A stretch of DNA of 42,972 nucleotides from an uncultured Planctomycetia bacterium (GTDB lineage: Bacteria; Planctomycetota; Phycisphaerae; Phycisphaerales; SM1A02), in assembly GCA_937871505.1 (NCBI GenBank), contig CALMPF010000040.1:1-42972 (forward strand), given 5' to 3'. The position numbers and the translations under genes are program-made. Below are positions 8,915 to 17,329 of the stretch, piece by piece. The notes under the pieces are model-generated. The model did no database searches and had not been told where the DNA came from. It was given only the letters and a program-made list of their open reading frames with translations. Positions within the stretch are counted from its first letter, which is position 1, and each line of letters begins with the position of its first letter.

Positions 8915-9511
8915 CTACCGCGGCAGCTTCTCGTTCCTTCTCCTCCGCCCGCCGGTGAGGCCGGAGAGGGCTGCGCCGGCGCCGAGGACCGCGAGACCGC
9001 CGGGACCAGGGATGGCACCGCCGAAGAAGAGGGTGTCGATGACGGTGGCGCCGCCGAACTCGTTGCGGAGGATGGCCCGATCGAAGGGGATCTCCGACAC
9101 GATCCCGGCGAAGCTCCAGCCTCCGTTCGTCGCCGTGAACTGGCTGACCGCAATCAGCTCCTGACCGGAGTAGAGCTCGTACTTGAAGATGGTCGGAAAC
9201 CTCACCCCGATCGACGTGATCGGCGTCGAGAACTCCATCTCGATCGGCCCGACTCCCTGGCCGCCGCCGCCGAGGCCGACACCGTCGCTCGCGAAGAGCC
9301 CCAGGTCGGCGAAGATGATGTCGTCGCCGGGGACGAACGTCACACCCAGGGGGCTGTACTGCGTCGAGACGAGCGTACCGGTCGGGAACTCACTGAAGTT
9401 GATCGTCGTCACGCCGCTCGTCGCGCTGGTCCACTGATCGAGGCTGGTGTACGTGACGAACGCGGCCGTGCCGACGCTCGAGAGCGAGGCGGCGAGGGCG
9501 ACCGCGAGCAA
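8915..9511 (-). CDS. PEP-CTERM-like secreted protein
   Basis: About 198 residues if translation begins at the in-frame TTG at 9511, the only start-like codon before the signal peptide (LAVALAASLSSVGTA). The body (SLDQWTSATSGVTTINFSEFP and later GVGLGGGGQGVGPIEMEF) resembles all-beta extracellular proteins of the PEP-CTERM world. The C-terminus is a sorting tail: PGPGGLAVLGAGAALSGL, then GGRRRRNEKLPR, matching the order motif, hydrophobic helix, Arg cluster handled by exosortases. No exosortase lies in the window. Oddities: no Shine-Dalgarno site precedes the TTG, and 38 bp of signal-peptide code are identical to the gene at the left window edge, so the 5' end may have been reshaped by recombination. 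It follows the lipoprotein gene by 37 bp and may be cotranscribed. Confidence 0.75.
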   Translation of the reverse strand: MLAVALAASLSSVGTAAFVTYTSLDQWTSATSGVTTINFSEFPTGTLVSTQYSPLGVTFVPGDDIIFADLGLFASDGVGLGGGGQGVGPIEMEFSTPITSIGVRFPTIFKYELYSGQELIAVSQFTATNGGWSFAGIVSEIPFDRAILRNEFGGATVIDTLFFGGAIPGPGGLAVLGAGAALSGLTGGRRRRNEKLPR

Positions 9512-9548
9512 GGCGTCGTCGAGGGAGAGCGGAGCGTCGAGGAGTCGC

Positions 9549-9815
9549 TCAGCGATCGTCGGACGATCGGCTCTGCGGCTTCTGATTCGAGATCGACTTC
9601 CAGTTGCGGACGCCCGGGTTCGACGAGCTCTTCTTCGCACCCCAAGGATCGTTCCCATCGTCCTGCGGGAGCTTGACGTTGGGCTCGTAGACCTCGCGCG
9701 AGCGCATCCCGATGCCCGACTCCTTGACGACATGCTCGTAGCACCCGCCGCCGAGCAGCGGGAGCGCGAGCAGCGTGGCGAGGGAGAGGCGGCGGGCGAG
9801 AGCCGACGGTCGCAT
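9549..9815 (-). CDS. Small lipoprotein of unknown function
   Basis: An 88-residue protein with a lipoprotein signal peptide: MRPSALARR, a hydrophobic run, then lipobox LLGGGC with Cys25 as lipidation site. The mature part (YEHVVKESGIGMRSREVYEP, then KLPQDDGNDPWGAKKSSSN) is short, polar and without recognised domains. The chosen ATG at 9815 is preceded by TATACT six bases upstream and has no Shine-Dalgarno site, typical of a leaderless transcript. A longer reading frame to 9920 overlaps the end of the YihY gene and is unlikely. It sits between the YihY gene and the PEP-CTERM-like gene, all on the minus strand. Confidence 0.8.
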   Translation of the reverse strand: MRPSALARRLSLATLLALPLLGGGCYEHVVKESGIGMRSREVYEPNVKLPQDDGNDPWGAKKSSSNPGVRNWKSISNQKPQSRSSDDR

Positions 9816-9840
9816 GGGGCGAGTATATCGACGCGCCCCC

Positions 9841-11151
9841 TCACCGACCGAGGGAGGCGAGCGTGCTGCCGGAGGCGAGGCTTGCCTGGGCTTCGCGCAG
9901 CCGCCCGACCAGCGGCACATCGCGCGGACCTCCAGCGTCGTCTGCGAGCTCCCAACCGACCCGGATCAGCTCGTCGGCACCGATGGAGTCCGCCGGGCGC
10001 GCGAGCGTCACCTCGTCGTGATCCTCGCCCACGCGATGCAGAAGACCGCGCTCGACGAGCCGATCGAGCATCCGCTCCACGGCCCCGACGGGAAGCCCGG
10101 TCGCTTCCGCGAGCGTCGCCGCTTCGGCCGACTTTCCCTGTGCAAATCGGCCGGCCACGGCCTGCATGACCAGGAGCACGCTCGCGGGATCGACCAGCTC
10201 GCCTCGGCCGCGCAGCCGGCGAACCTCCTCCATCTGACGCCCATGGAGGTTCTGCGCGATCGAGGTCAGCTCGAGACCGAGCAGCACCGCGATCCACATC
10301 AGGTAGACCCAGAACATGAAGAGCGGAACGAGCCCGAGCGAACCGTACACCGGGCTCGATGCGAGCGACTGGAAGTAGGCGCCGAGGAAGCGCTTGCCCA
10401 GCTCGAGCAGGATCGCCGCCACCAGAGCGCCGGCCAGCGCGGGCCGGACGCGCATCGGCGCGTTTGGAACGAGGAAGTACAGCGCGAAGATGAACGCCCA
10501 GATGATCACCAGGTTCCACGCGAACTTGGCGATCGCGAAGAGCCACTGCCATGATCCGATCGACGCCACCGCGGCGGCGTAGCGCGCCTCCAGCCATGGC
10601 GTCAGCCCGAGCAGGATCGGACCGACCGTGAGCACGAACCAGTAGAGCGGGACCCGCTTGTGCCACGGCCGCCCGTGCGGCGCACGGGCGATGCGGTTGA
10701 AGGAGTTCTCGATCGTGACCATGAGCGAGATGGCCGAGTAGATCAGGATCATCGCGCCGATCCAGCCGAGACCCGCGAGGTTCACCTCCTGCGCCTTCCC
10801 GACCATCTCCTCGAGCCAGGAGCTCAGCAGCACGCTCTCCCCGCCGGAGCTGATCTGCACATCCTCGGCGCCCAGGAGCTTGATGACCCAACTGGCGACT
10901 TCGTTGAGCCGATTCCCGAAGAACGCCTTCGCCGTCAGCGTCACGACCACGAGGACAGGAAGCAGGCTGAAGAGCGTTCTGTAGGCGAGCGCGGCGGCGA
11001 GGGAGATCGCGTCATCCTCTCCGAGCTGCCGGAAGCCGTGGCGGCAGTAGTCGTACCACCACCGGAGGGCGCGCTGCCAGCGCGTCAACTCGTCACCCGG
11101 GCGAGTCAGGATGCGCTGGATCGTCTCGGCGGTGCGCCTGATGAAGGACAT
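9841..11151 (-). CDS. YihY/BrkB-family inner membrane protein with C-terminal winged-helix region
   Basis: A 436-residue membrane protein. The family core spans about 45-320: DDAISLAAALAYRTLFSLLPVLVV is the signature first helix, followed by five more helices including the conserved PVYGSLGLVPLFMFWVYLMW region and LGLELTSIAQN. After the last helix a cytoplasmic region (about 325-410) looks like a winged helix, with LVMQAVAGRFAQGKSAEAATLAEATGLPVGAVERMLDRLVERGLL as helix-turn-helix plus recognition helix (motif read in order), as in the YihY members that carry an Rrf2-like tail. The molecular role is not firmly known; the old ribonuclease BN name is obsolete. The end overlaps nothing, and the lipoprotein gene follows by 25 bp. 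Confidence 0.88.
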   Translation of the reverse strand: MSFIRRTAETIQRILTRPGDELTRWQRALRWWYDYCRHGFRQLGEDDAISLAAALAYRTLFSLLPVLVVVTLTAKAFFGNRLNEVASWVIKLLGAEDVQISSGGESVLLSSWLEEMVGKAQEVNLAGLGWIGAMILIYSAISLMVTIENSFNRIARAPHGRPWHKRVPLYWFVLTVGPILLGLTPWLEARYAAAVASIGSWQWLFAIAKFAWNLVIIWAFIFALYFLVPNAPMRVRPALAGALVAAILLELGKRFLGAYFQSLASSPVYGSLGLVPLFMFWVYLMWIAVLLGLELTSIAQNLHGRQMEEVRRLRGRGELVDPASVLLVMQAVAGRFAQGKSAEAATLAEATGLPVGAVERMLDRLVERGLLHRVGEDHDEVTLARPADSIGADELIRVGWELADDAGGPRDVPLVGRLREAQASLASGSTLASLGR

Positions 11152-11417
11152 GCGTAGCTCGTCTCGGGCGGGGGCGACGGGCGAGGCGGTGCCGCGTCGG
11201 GAGGTGCGGTCGGGGGCCGTCGGCCCGCCTCGATCGGGGATCGCCAGCGCTCCGCGGCGCGGAGCGGGGACGCGAGAAGTCTACTGGGGCTGCGTGCGCG
11301 GATCGTCGGCGGAGGGCTGCGGCGGCGGGGCGCACGCGATGCCGAGACTCAAGCTCGCTCGCGCCAGCGCTCGCAACGGGCGGGGGCTCCGGCGCTGGAG
11401 TCTGACCGGCGCGGATC

Positions 11418-13373
11418 TCAGGGGCGCGCCGGAGGCTCGACGGCGGAGTCCGGGGTCCGGCGGGACAGGTCGGTGCGCTTCGCCGCCCCGTCGAGGCGAA
11501 GCACCCACGCTCCGGCCGCGAGCGGCCCGAAGCGCAGCGGCTCGGCGACGCCAGGCCAGTCGATCGTGACGGCCTCGACGCGGTCGTGCCCTCCGAGACC
11601 AAAGTGCAGGATCGCATCATGCTGCTTCCCCGCATGACCCCCGGGGCCCTGAAGCGTCGCGACTCGTTCGCCTCCGTCGGGCAGGCGGACCCGCACCGTG
11701 GCCCCAAGCCCATGCCGGTTTGCGCCGGGGCGTCCGTCGAGGCGCAGGATGATCGATCGTCGTCCCTCGGCGCTGCGGTTGAGGTAGATCTTCGGTCGTG
11801 GCGATCGACCTTCGATCTGGTCGGCGGTGAAGCGGTTGAAGGTCTGGCCGACGAGGATGTCCAGCGCCCCGTCGCCGTCGACGTCCGCAAACGAGATCTG
11901 CTGCGACCCGTCGTGATCGATGCCGAGCCGGCGGGTCGCGTCGACGAGACGGGCGCCCTCGCTCGGCGCCGCTGCCGCACCGGCGGCGTGTTCCGGGTCC
12001 GCCGCTGCTCGGACGAAGATCCGCAGCCGCTCGTCGTCGGGGTAGTCGCCGCTGGAGACGATCACCTCCAGCCTTCCGTCGTGATCGAGGTCTGCCAGGG
12101 CGCCGAAGAGATCGCCCTGATTCCAGCGCCGCTCATCCTGATCCCCGGGCATCGGCACGCGATCGAGCGACCACCCGGCGCGCTCGACGAACGGGGGCGG
12201 CAGGACCACGCCTTCGATCGGACCGCTCCATCCGCCGGTCGCAGATGCGCCGAAGAGCAGCCGCGTTCGATCGCTGCTCTCGCCGGCCCATGCGTGCGTG
12301 ATCTCGGTCACCAACAGGTCGAGCTGACCATCGCCATCGACATCGCCGATGGCGAGGTCGAAGGAGTTCCCGTTGCTCCGGAACGGCTTCTCGTCGCTCC
12401 GCGCGAGGCGTGGATCGGTGCGCGCCCGCTCCGCGAGCCACTCGGGATGGCGACCATGGCGAATCGCGTCGCCGTCGAGGCCGAGCGCCGGCGCGACGTC
12501 GACCCAGCCGCCGCCGGCGCTCCTCGCCCAGACGCGGTTCCAGCGGCGTCCGTAGCCGAGTTCGATCAGCCACGGCGCGCCGCCGTCGACGTTCCAGATC
12601 ATCGCGCCGAAGGTGGGGCGTCCGCCTGCATCGCGCTCGTCGTCGAGCAGCTCGATGCCGAGGTCATCCTCCGGGAGCGCGACGCGGATCCAGCCCGGAC
12701 CGGCGCGCTCGCCCTCCGCGCCGCGCTCGCTTCCCGCATTGCGTCCACCGCCTCCGGAGAGCAGGAGGTCGTTCGGAAACGCGATCAGCGAGTGGCCCTG
12801 GCGGACGTAGGTGTTCCCGAACCAGAGGTCGAGCCTGCCGTCGAGGTCGATGTCGCCGACGGCGACGGCGATCGTCGGTCGCGGTGGCGTTTCGATCAGC
12901 TCGGCCGGCCCGAACGTGCCGTCGCCGCGTCCGCGAAGCCAGCGGGTGCGGCGCCCATGGTCGGTCCACTCCGGATTGCCGATGTCGCAGTGCTCGGCCA
13001 CAAGCGCATCGAGATGACCATCGTCATCGAGATCGACGAAGACGACGGTCGTTCCGGGGAGCGGCGCCTCCAGACCGCATCGATCCGGAGAGACCTCGAC
13101 GAAGCGCCGACCGAAGGAACTCGACGCGTCTGGGCGATTGAGAAAGACGCGATGCCGGTCGAGCACGATGTCGGGAGCGCCGTCCCCATCGAGATCCGCG
13201 AAGACGCAGCGGGCGACGATGGAGTCGACGACCTCCGGCCCGAGGCCGAGGGCTTCTGTCGCGTCGATGAAGCGCGGACCGTCGCCGGGCGCGGCGGGCG
13301 CGTTCGACGCTCTCAGGCCAGAGCCGCACATCGATCCCGCGACGATGAGGAGAAGCGCGCGGCGACAGTCCAT
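11418..13373 (-). CDS. Secreted FG-GAP/VCBS repeat protein with ASPIC/UnbV C-terminal domain
   Basis: A 651-residue extracytoplasmic protein. ATG 13373 gives a good signal peptide (CRRALLLIVAGSMCGSGLRA). At least six calcium-binding FG-GAP loops follow in order: DLDGDGAPDIVLD, DLDDDGHLDALVAE, DIDLDGRLDLWFGN, DVDGDGQLDLLVTE, DLDHDGRLEVIVSS and DVDGDGALDILVGQ, which predicts a beta-propeller. The last 120 residues match the ASPIC/UnbV domain: SIILRLDGRPGANRHGLGATVRV, then a hydrophobic VEAVTIDWPG strand and a short tail. Function is unknown, and such proteins are abundant in planctomycetes. The frame is open to 13928, but the added 185 residues are Arg-rich and cross tandem repeats. GGTACGCT sits just before ATG, a TANNNT box eight bases upstream. 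Confidence 0.88.
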   Translation of the reverse strand: MDCRRALLLIVAGSMCGSGLRASNAPAAPGDGPRFIDATEALGLGPEVVDSIVARCVFADLDGDGAPDIVLDRHRVFLNRPDASSSFGRRFVEVSPDRCGLEAPLPGTTVVFVDLDDDGHLDALVAEHCDIGNPEWTDHGRRTRWLRGRGDGTFGPAELIETPPRPTIAVAVGDIDLDGRLDLWFGNTYVRQGHSLIAFPNDLLLSGGGGRNAGSERGAEGERAGPGWIRVALPEDDLGIELLDDERDAGGRPTFGAMIWNVDGGAPWLIELGYGRRWNRVWARSAGGGWVDVAPALGLDGDAIRHGRHPEWLAERARTDPRLARSDEKPFRSNGNSFDLAIGDVDGDGQLDLLVTEITHAWAGESSDRTRLLFGASATGGWSGPIEGVVLPPPFVERAGWSLDRVPMPGDQDERRWNQGDLFGALADLDHDGRLEVIVSSGDYPDDERLRIFVRAAADPEHAAGAAAAPSEGARLVDATRRLGIDHDGSQQISFADVDGDGALDILVGQTFNRFTADQIEGRSPRPKIYLNRSAEGRRSIILRLDGRPGANRHGLGATVRVRLPDGGERVATLQGPGGHAGKQHDAILHFGLGGHDRVEAVTIDWPGVAEPLRFGPLAAGAWVLRLDGAAKRTDLSRRTPDSAVEPPARP

Positions 13374-13613
13374 GGCCGGAGAGCGTACCGCGCGGCCGAA
13401 GGCGAACGGAGTTCCGGCTGCGGACGAGCAGGAGTCGCGCCCATCGCGTGCTGGAGCTGCGTGCGCCCAGCTTCCTGTCGCGAAAGTCATTCGGGCTGCG
13501 GACGATCGACGCACAGGGCGGCCGGCTCGCATCGTGCCGCGCGGGGCGCACTCCGGGCCCACCGGGCGAGTGGAGCTCCGTCGAGGGGGGTGCATGACCG
13601 CTTCCGCGGCCGT

Positions 13614-13678
13614 CTTCGGTGCGCGGGTGGCTTCGGTGCGCGGGCGGCTTCGGTGCGCGGGCGGCTTCGGTGCGCGGC
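13614..13678. repeat. 17-bp tandem repeat, about 3.8 units
   Basis: Unit CTTCGGTGCGCGGGYGG, three full copies (13614-13664) and a partial fourth. Units 2 and 3 are identical; unit 1 has T for C at one position. It makes a long false reading frame on both strands. Confidence 0.85.
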
Positions 13679-13756
13679 CTTCCAGGCCGCATCTGGTGGA
13701 GTGCCGCACTCTCGGCCGCCTCTGCGCCGGACTCGGGCCGCGCCGCACCCGACCTC

Positions 13757-13821
13757 TCGGTGTGCCGACGGTCGTTGGAACCAACTCCGGTCGAGCAGGA
13801 GCGGCCGGGACGGCCGCGCAC
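13757..13821 (-). repeat. 65-bp dispersed repeat, copy 2 (inverted)
   Basis: The reverse complement matches 1022-1086 at 55 of 65 positions without gaps. Substitutions are scattered, with no conserved reading frame apparent. Between the divergent FG-GAP and rluB genes. Confidence 0.6.
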
Positions 13822-13911
13822 CCGCGACCGCGTGCTCCGTCATGCACCCGGGACCTCCGATCGGGCGTTGCGGCGAGAGTGTCCCGAAGGCCTGCCGCTA
13901 CGATCGCCGCC

Positions 13912-14895
13912 ATGCCACGGCGCCACACTCACTCCTTCACCGATGCGGCCCGCGGCGAGCGGCTTCAGCGCGTCATGGCCGACGCGGGGGTGGGATCCCG
14001 CCGCCACTGTGAAGCCCTGATCGAGGCAGGCGCGGTCTCCGTCAACGGCGAAGTGGTGGACCATCTGCCGGCGTGGGTGGATCCGAGAGAGGATCGCGTC
14101 GTCGTCGGAGGTCGGCCGCTTGCGGGAGCGCCGGAGCGGCACGTCTACGTCCTGCTCCACAAGCCGCGCGGCGTCGTCTCGACCAACGACGATCCGGAAG
14201 GGAGGCCGCGCGCGATCGATCTCGTCGAGCATCCGGCGCGGCCCCGGCTCTTCCCGGTCGGTCGTCTCGACATGGATTCGTCGGGACTGCTGCTGCTCAC
14301 CAACGACGGCGATCTCGCCCAGCGACTGACGCACCCGCGCTTCGAGGTGCACAAGGGGTATGAGGTGCTCGTTGAAGGTCGTCTCGACGATGAGGAGGTC
14401 CGGCGCCTCGAAGCCGGCATCTTCCTGCCCGAGCGCGGCAGGCAGGGGCGCCGGACGAGCGAGAGCACGCTCACGCTGATCAAGCGCGATCGCGACCGCA
14501 CGCTGCTCTCGATGGAGCTGCGCGAGGGTCGCAACCGGCAGGTGCGGCGGATGATGCTCCGCCTCGGACACCCCGTGAAGAAGCTCAAGCGCGTTCGTCT
14601 CGGGCCGCTGACCTTGAAGGGGGTCGCCATCGGAGCGTGGCGCGATCTGACGGCCCGCGAGCTCTCTGCGCTGCGAACGGCGGCAGGTCTGGGCTCGGAG
14701 GGTGGCGAGAGGGATCGGAGCGCCGGGGGTGGCGGGACGCGTGGTCGCAGCGCTGGTGGTCGGAGCACCGGTGGTCGGGGGACTGGTGGTCGCGGCACTG
14801 GTGGTCGGGGGACGGGTGACCGCGGCGTGAGGGCTCGGAGCGCGGGCGGGCCGAAGAAGAAGCGCCGGGGCGCCGCCGACGCTCGCGCCGGGTAG
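13912..14895 (+). CDS. rluB: 23S rRNA pseudouridine synthase, RluB/RsuA family
   Basis: Isomerises a uridine in rRNA to pseudouridine. The 327-residue product starts with an S4 RNA-binding domain (17-60, RLQRVMADAGVGSRRHCEAL), then the catalytic domain with VLLHKPRGVVST and the active-site motif FPVGRLDMDSSGLLLLTNDG, where Asp120 is the nucleophile. ELREGRNRQVRRMMLRLGHPV is the conserved late motif. The sequence around the motif (LTNDGDLAQRLTHP) is closer to RluB than to RsuA; the exact target uridine is inferred. The last 60 residues are a basic, Gly-rich tail encoded by a 15-bp tandem repeat and ending in PKKKRRG, probably an RNA-binding extension. TACGAT lies seven bases before ATG with no Shine-Dalgarno site, so the mRNA may be leaderless. 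Confidence 0.92.
   Translation: MPRRHTHSFTDAARGERLQRVMADAGVGSRRHCEALIEAGAVSVNGEVVDHLPAWVDPREDRVVVGGRPLAGAPERHVYVLLHKPRGVVSTNDDPEGRPRAIDLVEHPARPRLFPVGRLDMDSSGLLLLTNDGDLAQRLTHPRFEVHKGYEVLVEGRLDDEEVRRLEAGIFLPERGRQGRRTSESTLTLIKRDRDRTLLSMELREGRNRQVRRMMLRLGHPVKKLKRVRLGPLTLKGVAIGAWRDLTARELSALRTAAGLGSEGGERDRSAGGGGTRGRSAGGRSTGGRGTGGRGTGGRGTGDRGVRARSAGGPKKKRRGAADARAG
14755..14814 (+). repeat. 15-bp in-frame tandem repeat in rluB
   Basis: Four units of GGTGGTCGGGGGACT and variants, each coding Gly-Gly-Arg-(Gly/Ser)-Thr. Being a multiple of three, copy number changes would leave the frame intact and only change the length of the basic tail. Confidence 0.85.
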
Positions 14896-15087
14896 CTCGT
14901 TGCGAAAGAGAGGCCGTTCGAATCAGTGCGTCTCGCGGTCGGCCACGCTGATCCAGCGTGCTCCGATCCGTTCTGGCGTGACCCGTCGCTCTTCGTCGAC
15001 TCCGGCCACTTCGATCCGGCCCGTTCACTTCACATCGCACGGCGATCGCGAGCCGGCGATGCCGACGCCGCGACTCGATGGTCCTGC

Positions 15088-15120
15088 AAAAAAAGAACCT
15101 GCGGCCCGAGGGCCGCAGGT
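15088..15120 (-). terminator. Rho-independent terminator for tRNA-Leu
   Basis: An 11-bp perfect stem, ACCTGCGGCCC / GGGCCGCAGGT, with a minimal loop, followed on the minus strand by seven Us (A-run at 15088-15094). It begins nine bases after the tRNA 3' end. Confidence 0.92.
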
Positions 15121-15128
15121 CAGTTCAG

Positions 15129-15212
15129 TGCGGATGAGAGGAATCGAACCTCCACGGGTGTTACCCCACAAGAACCTGAATCTTGCGCGTCTGCCAGTTC
15201 CGCCACATCCGC
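15129..15212 (-). tRNA. tRNA-Leu(CAG)
   Basis: 84-nt class II tRNA. Acceptor GCGGATG/CATCCGC pairs perfectly; the D arm is GCG-GAACTGGCAGA-CGC; the anticodon stem CAAGA/TCTTG has loop TTCAGGT, anticodon CAG; there is a long variable arm, a T arm with TTCGATT and discriminator A. CCA is not encoded. A TATCCT box about 13 bases before the 5' end is a plausible -10. This is the normal chromosomal gene, useful as a reference for the odd tRNA at 18741-18825. Confidence 0.97.
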
Positions 15213-15297
15213 GACGGGAGCGGCAAGGATAGCCACGGCAGCCGAGGCCTGCCGGACGTCGACTGGGCGCCAGGCGCCGGGCGCCGGGCGTTGGGGA

Positions 15298-15340
15298 GTT
15301 CGGGCGGTCGGGAGTTCGGGCGTTCGGGCGCTCGGGGGCG
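15298..15340. repeat. Octanucleotide array with TTCGG core
   Basis: Repeating units of about 8 bp (GTTCGGGC, GGTCGGGA, GTTCGGGC, GTTCGGGC, GCTCGGGG). The same 8-bp period and TTCGG/CCGAA core occur in the array at 34773-34812. Confidence 0.7.
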
Positions 15341-15389
15341 ACTCGGCTGCGGCAACCGCGCGATGTCGCGGCCCCGAATCGCCGCGCTT

Positions 15390-15573
15390 AGCACTACAGC
15401 GCTGGAACGCGTCGTCGCGAGACCGCTCGGGGCGGCTTCTGGCAAGGAGAAGCGAAGGCTTCGGGCCGACGGCGTAGCCGCAGTGCTACGTCGAGGCCCG
15501 AAGCCGAGCTGCGACGCCGCCAGAATGCCGCATCCGGGCGGCCGCAGCAGACGAGGTCCAGCGCTGTGGTGTT
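15390..15573. repeat. 184-bp palindromic MITE-like repeat, copy B
   Basis: Begins AGCACTACAGCGCTGGAAC and ends with its near inverse (GTCCAGCGCTGTGGTGTT). By hand it differs from copy C at about six of 184 positions. Most of these lie in the outer arms; the GGCTTCGGGCC...GGCCCGAAGCC core is unchanged. Confidence 0.9.
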
Positions 15574-15666
15574 AGGAGAGACCGAGTGCCTGGACCGGAA
15601 CCCCGCGGCTCGGACCGGCAGACACACGACGTGATTCCGCAACGCTGACGCGCTCCGAGACGAGCC

Positions 15667-16788
15667 CTACGACCCCGCCGCGGCCGTGCCAGCATCCGGC
15701 TTCGCGGCGTGACGGTCGAGGACGGCCTGCCGGATCTCCGCGAACAGGTCCGGGTTCTCGCGGAGGAAGACCTTCGAGTTCTCGCGCCCCTGACCCATCC
15801 GGATGTCCTTGTAGCTGAACCACGCACCGGACTTGTCGACGACGTTCGCTGCCACGGCGAGGTCGAGCAGGTCGCCGCTGGTGCTTACGCCTTCGTCGAA
15901 CATGATGTCGAACTCCGCCTCGCGGAACGGAGGGGCGATCTTGTTCTTGACCACCTTGGCGCGGACGCGGTTGCCGATGGCGCGCTCGCCATCCTTGAGC
16001 GATCCGATGCGGCGGATGTCGATGCGCACCGAGGCGTAGAACTTGAGCGCCCGACCGCCCGGGGTCGTCTCGGGGGAGCCGAACATGACGCCGATCTTCT
16101 CGCGAAGCTGATTGATGAAGATCACGACGCACTCGCTCTTCGAGATGGCGCCGGTGAGCTTCCGCAGCGCCTGGCTCATGAGGCGGGCCTGGAGGCCGAC
16201 GTGGCTGTCGCCCATCTCGCCCTCGATCTCGGCGCGGGGAATCAGCGCCGCAACCGAGTCGACCACGATCACGTCGACCGCGTTGGAGCGGACGAGCATC
16301 TCGCAGATCTCCAGCGCCTGCTCGCCGGTATCCGGCTGCGAAACGAGCATGTCCTCGAGGTTGACGCCGAGCCGCTTCGCCCACGACGGATCGAGCGCGT
16401 GCTCGGCATCGATGAAGGCGGCGAGGCCGCCGCTCTTCTGCGCATTGGCGATGCAGGTCAGTGCGAGCGTGGTCTTGCCGGAAGACTCCGGCCCGAAGAT
16501 CTCGACCACGCGACCACGCGGAAGGCCTCGACCGCCGAGCGCGAGGTCCATCGAGATCGCCCCCGTGCTGATGGCGGGAATCGCGGCGATGTTGTCGCCA
16601 TCGAGCCGCATGATCGAGCCCTTGCCGAAGGCCTTCTCGATCTGCCCGAGCGTGGTCGAGAGGGCCTGGAGCTTTGCGCGATCCACCGCAGGCTTCGCGG
16701 CGCTCGGCTGTCCGCCACCTCGAGCGGCCCCAGAGCCGGCGGGCGTCGCGGTGGGAGCGTGGGTCTCGCGCCTGGAGGTGGTCGACAT
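15667..16788 (-). CDS. recA: Recombinase A
   Basis: ATP-dependent homologous pairing protein and SOS coprotease. With the start at 16788 it has 373 residues, the usual length. Walker A GPESSGKT is at 99-106 and Walker B VIVVD at 173-177. The L1/L2 region includes [19 protein letters not shown], and [15 protein letters not shown] is typical. The C-terminus is less acidic than in proteobacterial RecA. The ATG at 16788 is preceded by AAGGATGGAG, the best Shine-Dalgarno site nearby. The same frame stays open to an ATG at 17112, which would add 108 Ser/Thr/Asn/Gly-rich residues (see next entry). The IS1595 element is inserted 137 bp upstream of that ATG. No recognisable SOS box was found, though LexA sites of this phylum are not well enough known to judge by eye. 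Confidence 0.95.
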   Translation of the reverse strand: MSTTSRRETHAPTATPAGSGAARGGGQPSAAKPAVDRAKLQALSTTLGQIEKAFGKGSIMRLDGDNIAAIPAISTGAISMDLALGGRGLPRGRVVEIFGPESSGKTTLALTCIANAQKSGGLAAFIDAEHALDPSWAKRLGVNLEDMLVSQPDTGEQALEICEMLVRSNAVDVIVVDSVAALIPRAEIEGEMGDSHVGLQARLMSQALRKLTGAISKSECVVIFINQLREKIGVMFGSPETTPGGRALKFYASVRIDIRRIGSLKDGERAIGNRVRAKVVKNKIAPPFREAEFDIMFDEGVSTSGDLLDLAVAANVVDKSGAWFSYKDIRMGQGRENSKVFLRENPDLFAEIRQAVLDRHAAKPDAGTAAAGS

Positions 16789-17112
16789 CGCTCCATCCTT
16801 TACCACAGGCTTGCTTCCAGCACCAAAGCCAGGGCTGCCTCCAGAACCCGATCCGGAACTGGAACCGGAGCTGGAACCAGAGCCTGAGCCAGCCCTCGCA
16901 GCGACACCACCGGCGTGGACCGCGCCGTTGTGGGAATCGGAGGCGCGAGGATCGACCTGCCGAGCGGTGCTGGGCCCTTGAGAAGTTCTGGCCGGGGAGT
17001 TGGCTGATGTATTGGTCGAAGCGCCGTTCGAGGCGCTCTGGCTGGCCTTGGGGTTGGTGTTCGGGCTGGTGTTCGGGGTGGCGTTCGGGGTGGGCTTCGT
17101 GCTCGTGACCAT
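16789..17112 (-). other. In-frame low-complexity extension upstream of recA
   Basis: 108 codons without a stop, in frame with recA, beginning at an ATG preceded by GAAGG nine bases upstream. The would-be residues are repetitive: [16 protein letters not shown], then a GSGSGSSSG block. Composition is unlike RecA N-termini but compatible with a disordered tail. It is either a true N-terminal extension or a long 5' leader that happens to stay open. Confidence 0.4.
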
Positions 17113-17249
17113 GGTTCTGGACCTTCGTGGATGTCGGGCCTTTCAAGGCTCGGGATTCTCGCCGTGTGAGCCGGCGGGCGGATCGACGGCTCTCTGTTCG
17201 GGTTTCGATAGGTTACCGCGTCTATCGGCTGTTTGGAAGATGTACGGTA

Positions 17250-17257
17250 AAAGAAAA
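17250..17257. repeat. Target-site duplication, left (AAAGAAAA)
   Basis: Eight bases directly outside the left inverted repeat, identical to 19628-19635 directly outside the right one. Eight bp is the duplication size of the IS1595 family. Confidence 0.92.
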
Positions 17258-17280
17258 CGGAAGTAGGTACTTGTTGAAAA
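17258..17280 (+). repeat. Left terminal inverted repeat of the IS1595 element
   Basis: Starts CGGAAGTAGGTACTTG and ends TGAAAA. Matches the inverse of 19605-19627 except at two positions (A/G at 8, T/A at 17). Confidence 0.93.
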
Positions 17281-17295
17281 TCCGCGACAGAGGGC

Positions 17296-17323
17296 TTGCC
17301 TTCTACTTTTCATAAGATACAAT
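17296..17323 (+). promoter_or_regulatory. Transposase promoter, leaderless
   Basis: -35 TTGCCT (17296-17301), 16-bp spacer, -10 TACAAT (17318-17323). The -10 ends six bases before the transposase ATG, so transcription should start at or next to the initiator codon. No Shine-Dalgarno site is present. Confidence 0.75.
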
Positions 17324-17329
17324 GTTCGC

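Larger units (their letters stand above)
13374..13911. other. Divergent intergenic region with two kinds of repeat
   Basis: Lies between the FG-GAP gene (minus) and rluB (plus). No gene is supported. It contains a 17-bp tandem array (13614-13678) and copy 2 of the 65-bp dispersed repeat (13757-13821). The rluB promoter-like TACGAT is at its right end, seven bases before the ATG. Confidence 0.6.
15213..15666. other. Intergenic region with MITE copy B and an octamer array
   Basis: Lies between recA and tRNA-Leu, both on minus. It contains an imperfect 8-bp array (TTCGGGCG variants, about 15298-15340) and the 184-bp palindromic repeat copy B (15390-15573). No gene. Confidence 0.65.

Noticed and set aside
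9512..10891. N-terminal extension of the PEP-CTERM-like frame through the YihY gene
   Set aside because: Overlaps two well-supported genes and is Arg-rich; the signal peptide marks the true start region near 9511.
13614..13678. CRISPR-like array
   Set aside because: Units are contiguous 17-bp tandem copies without spacers and there are no cas genes in the window; the same applies to the other short arrays.
11586..14012. Plus-strand frame of 808 codons opposite the FG-GAP gene
   Set aside because: Mirror of calcium-loop codons; crosses tandem repeats and ends within rluB in another frame.
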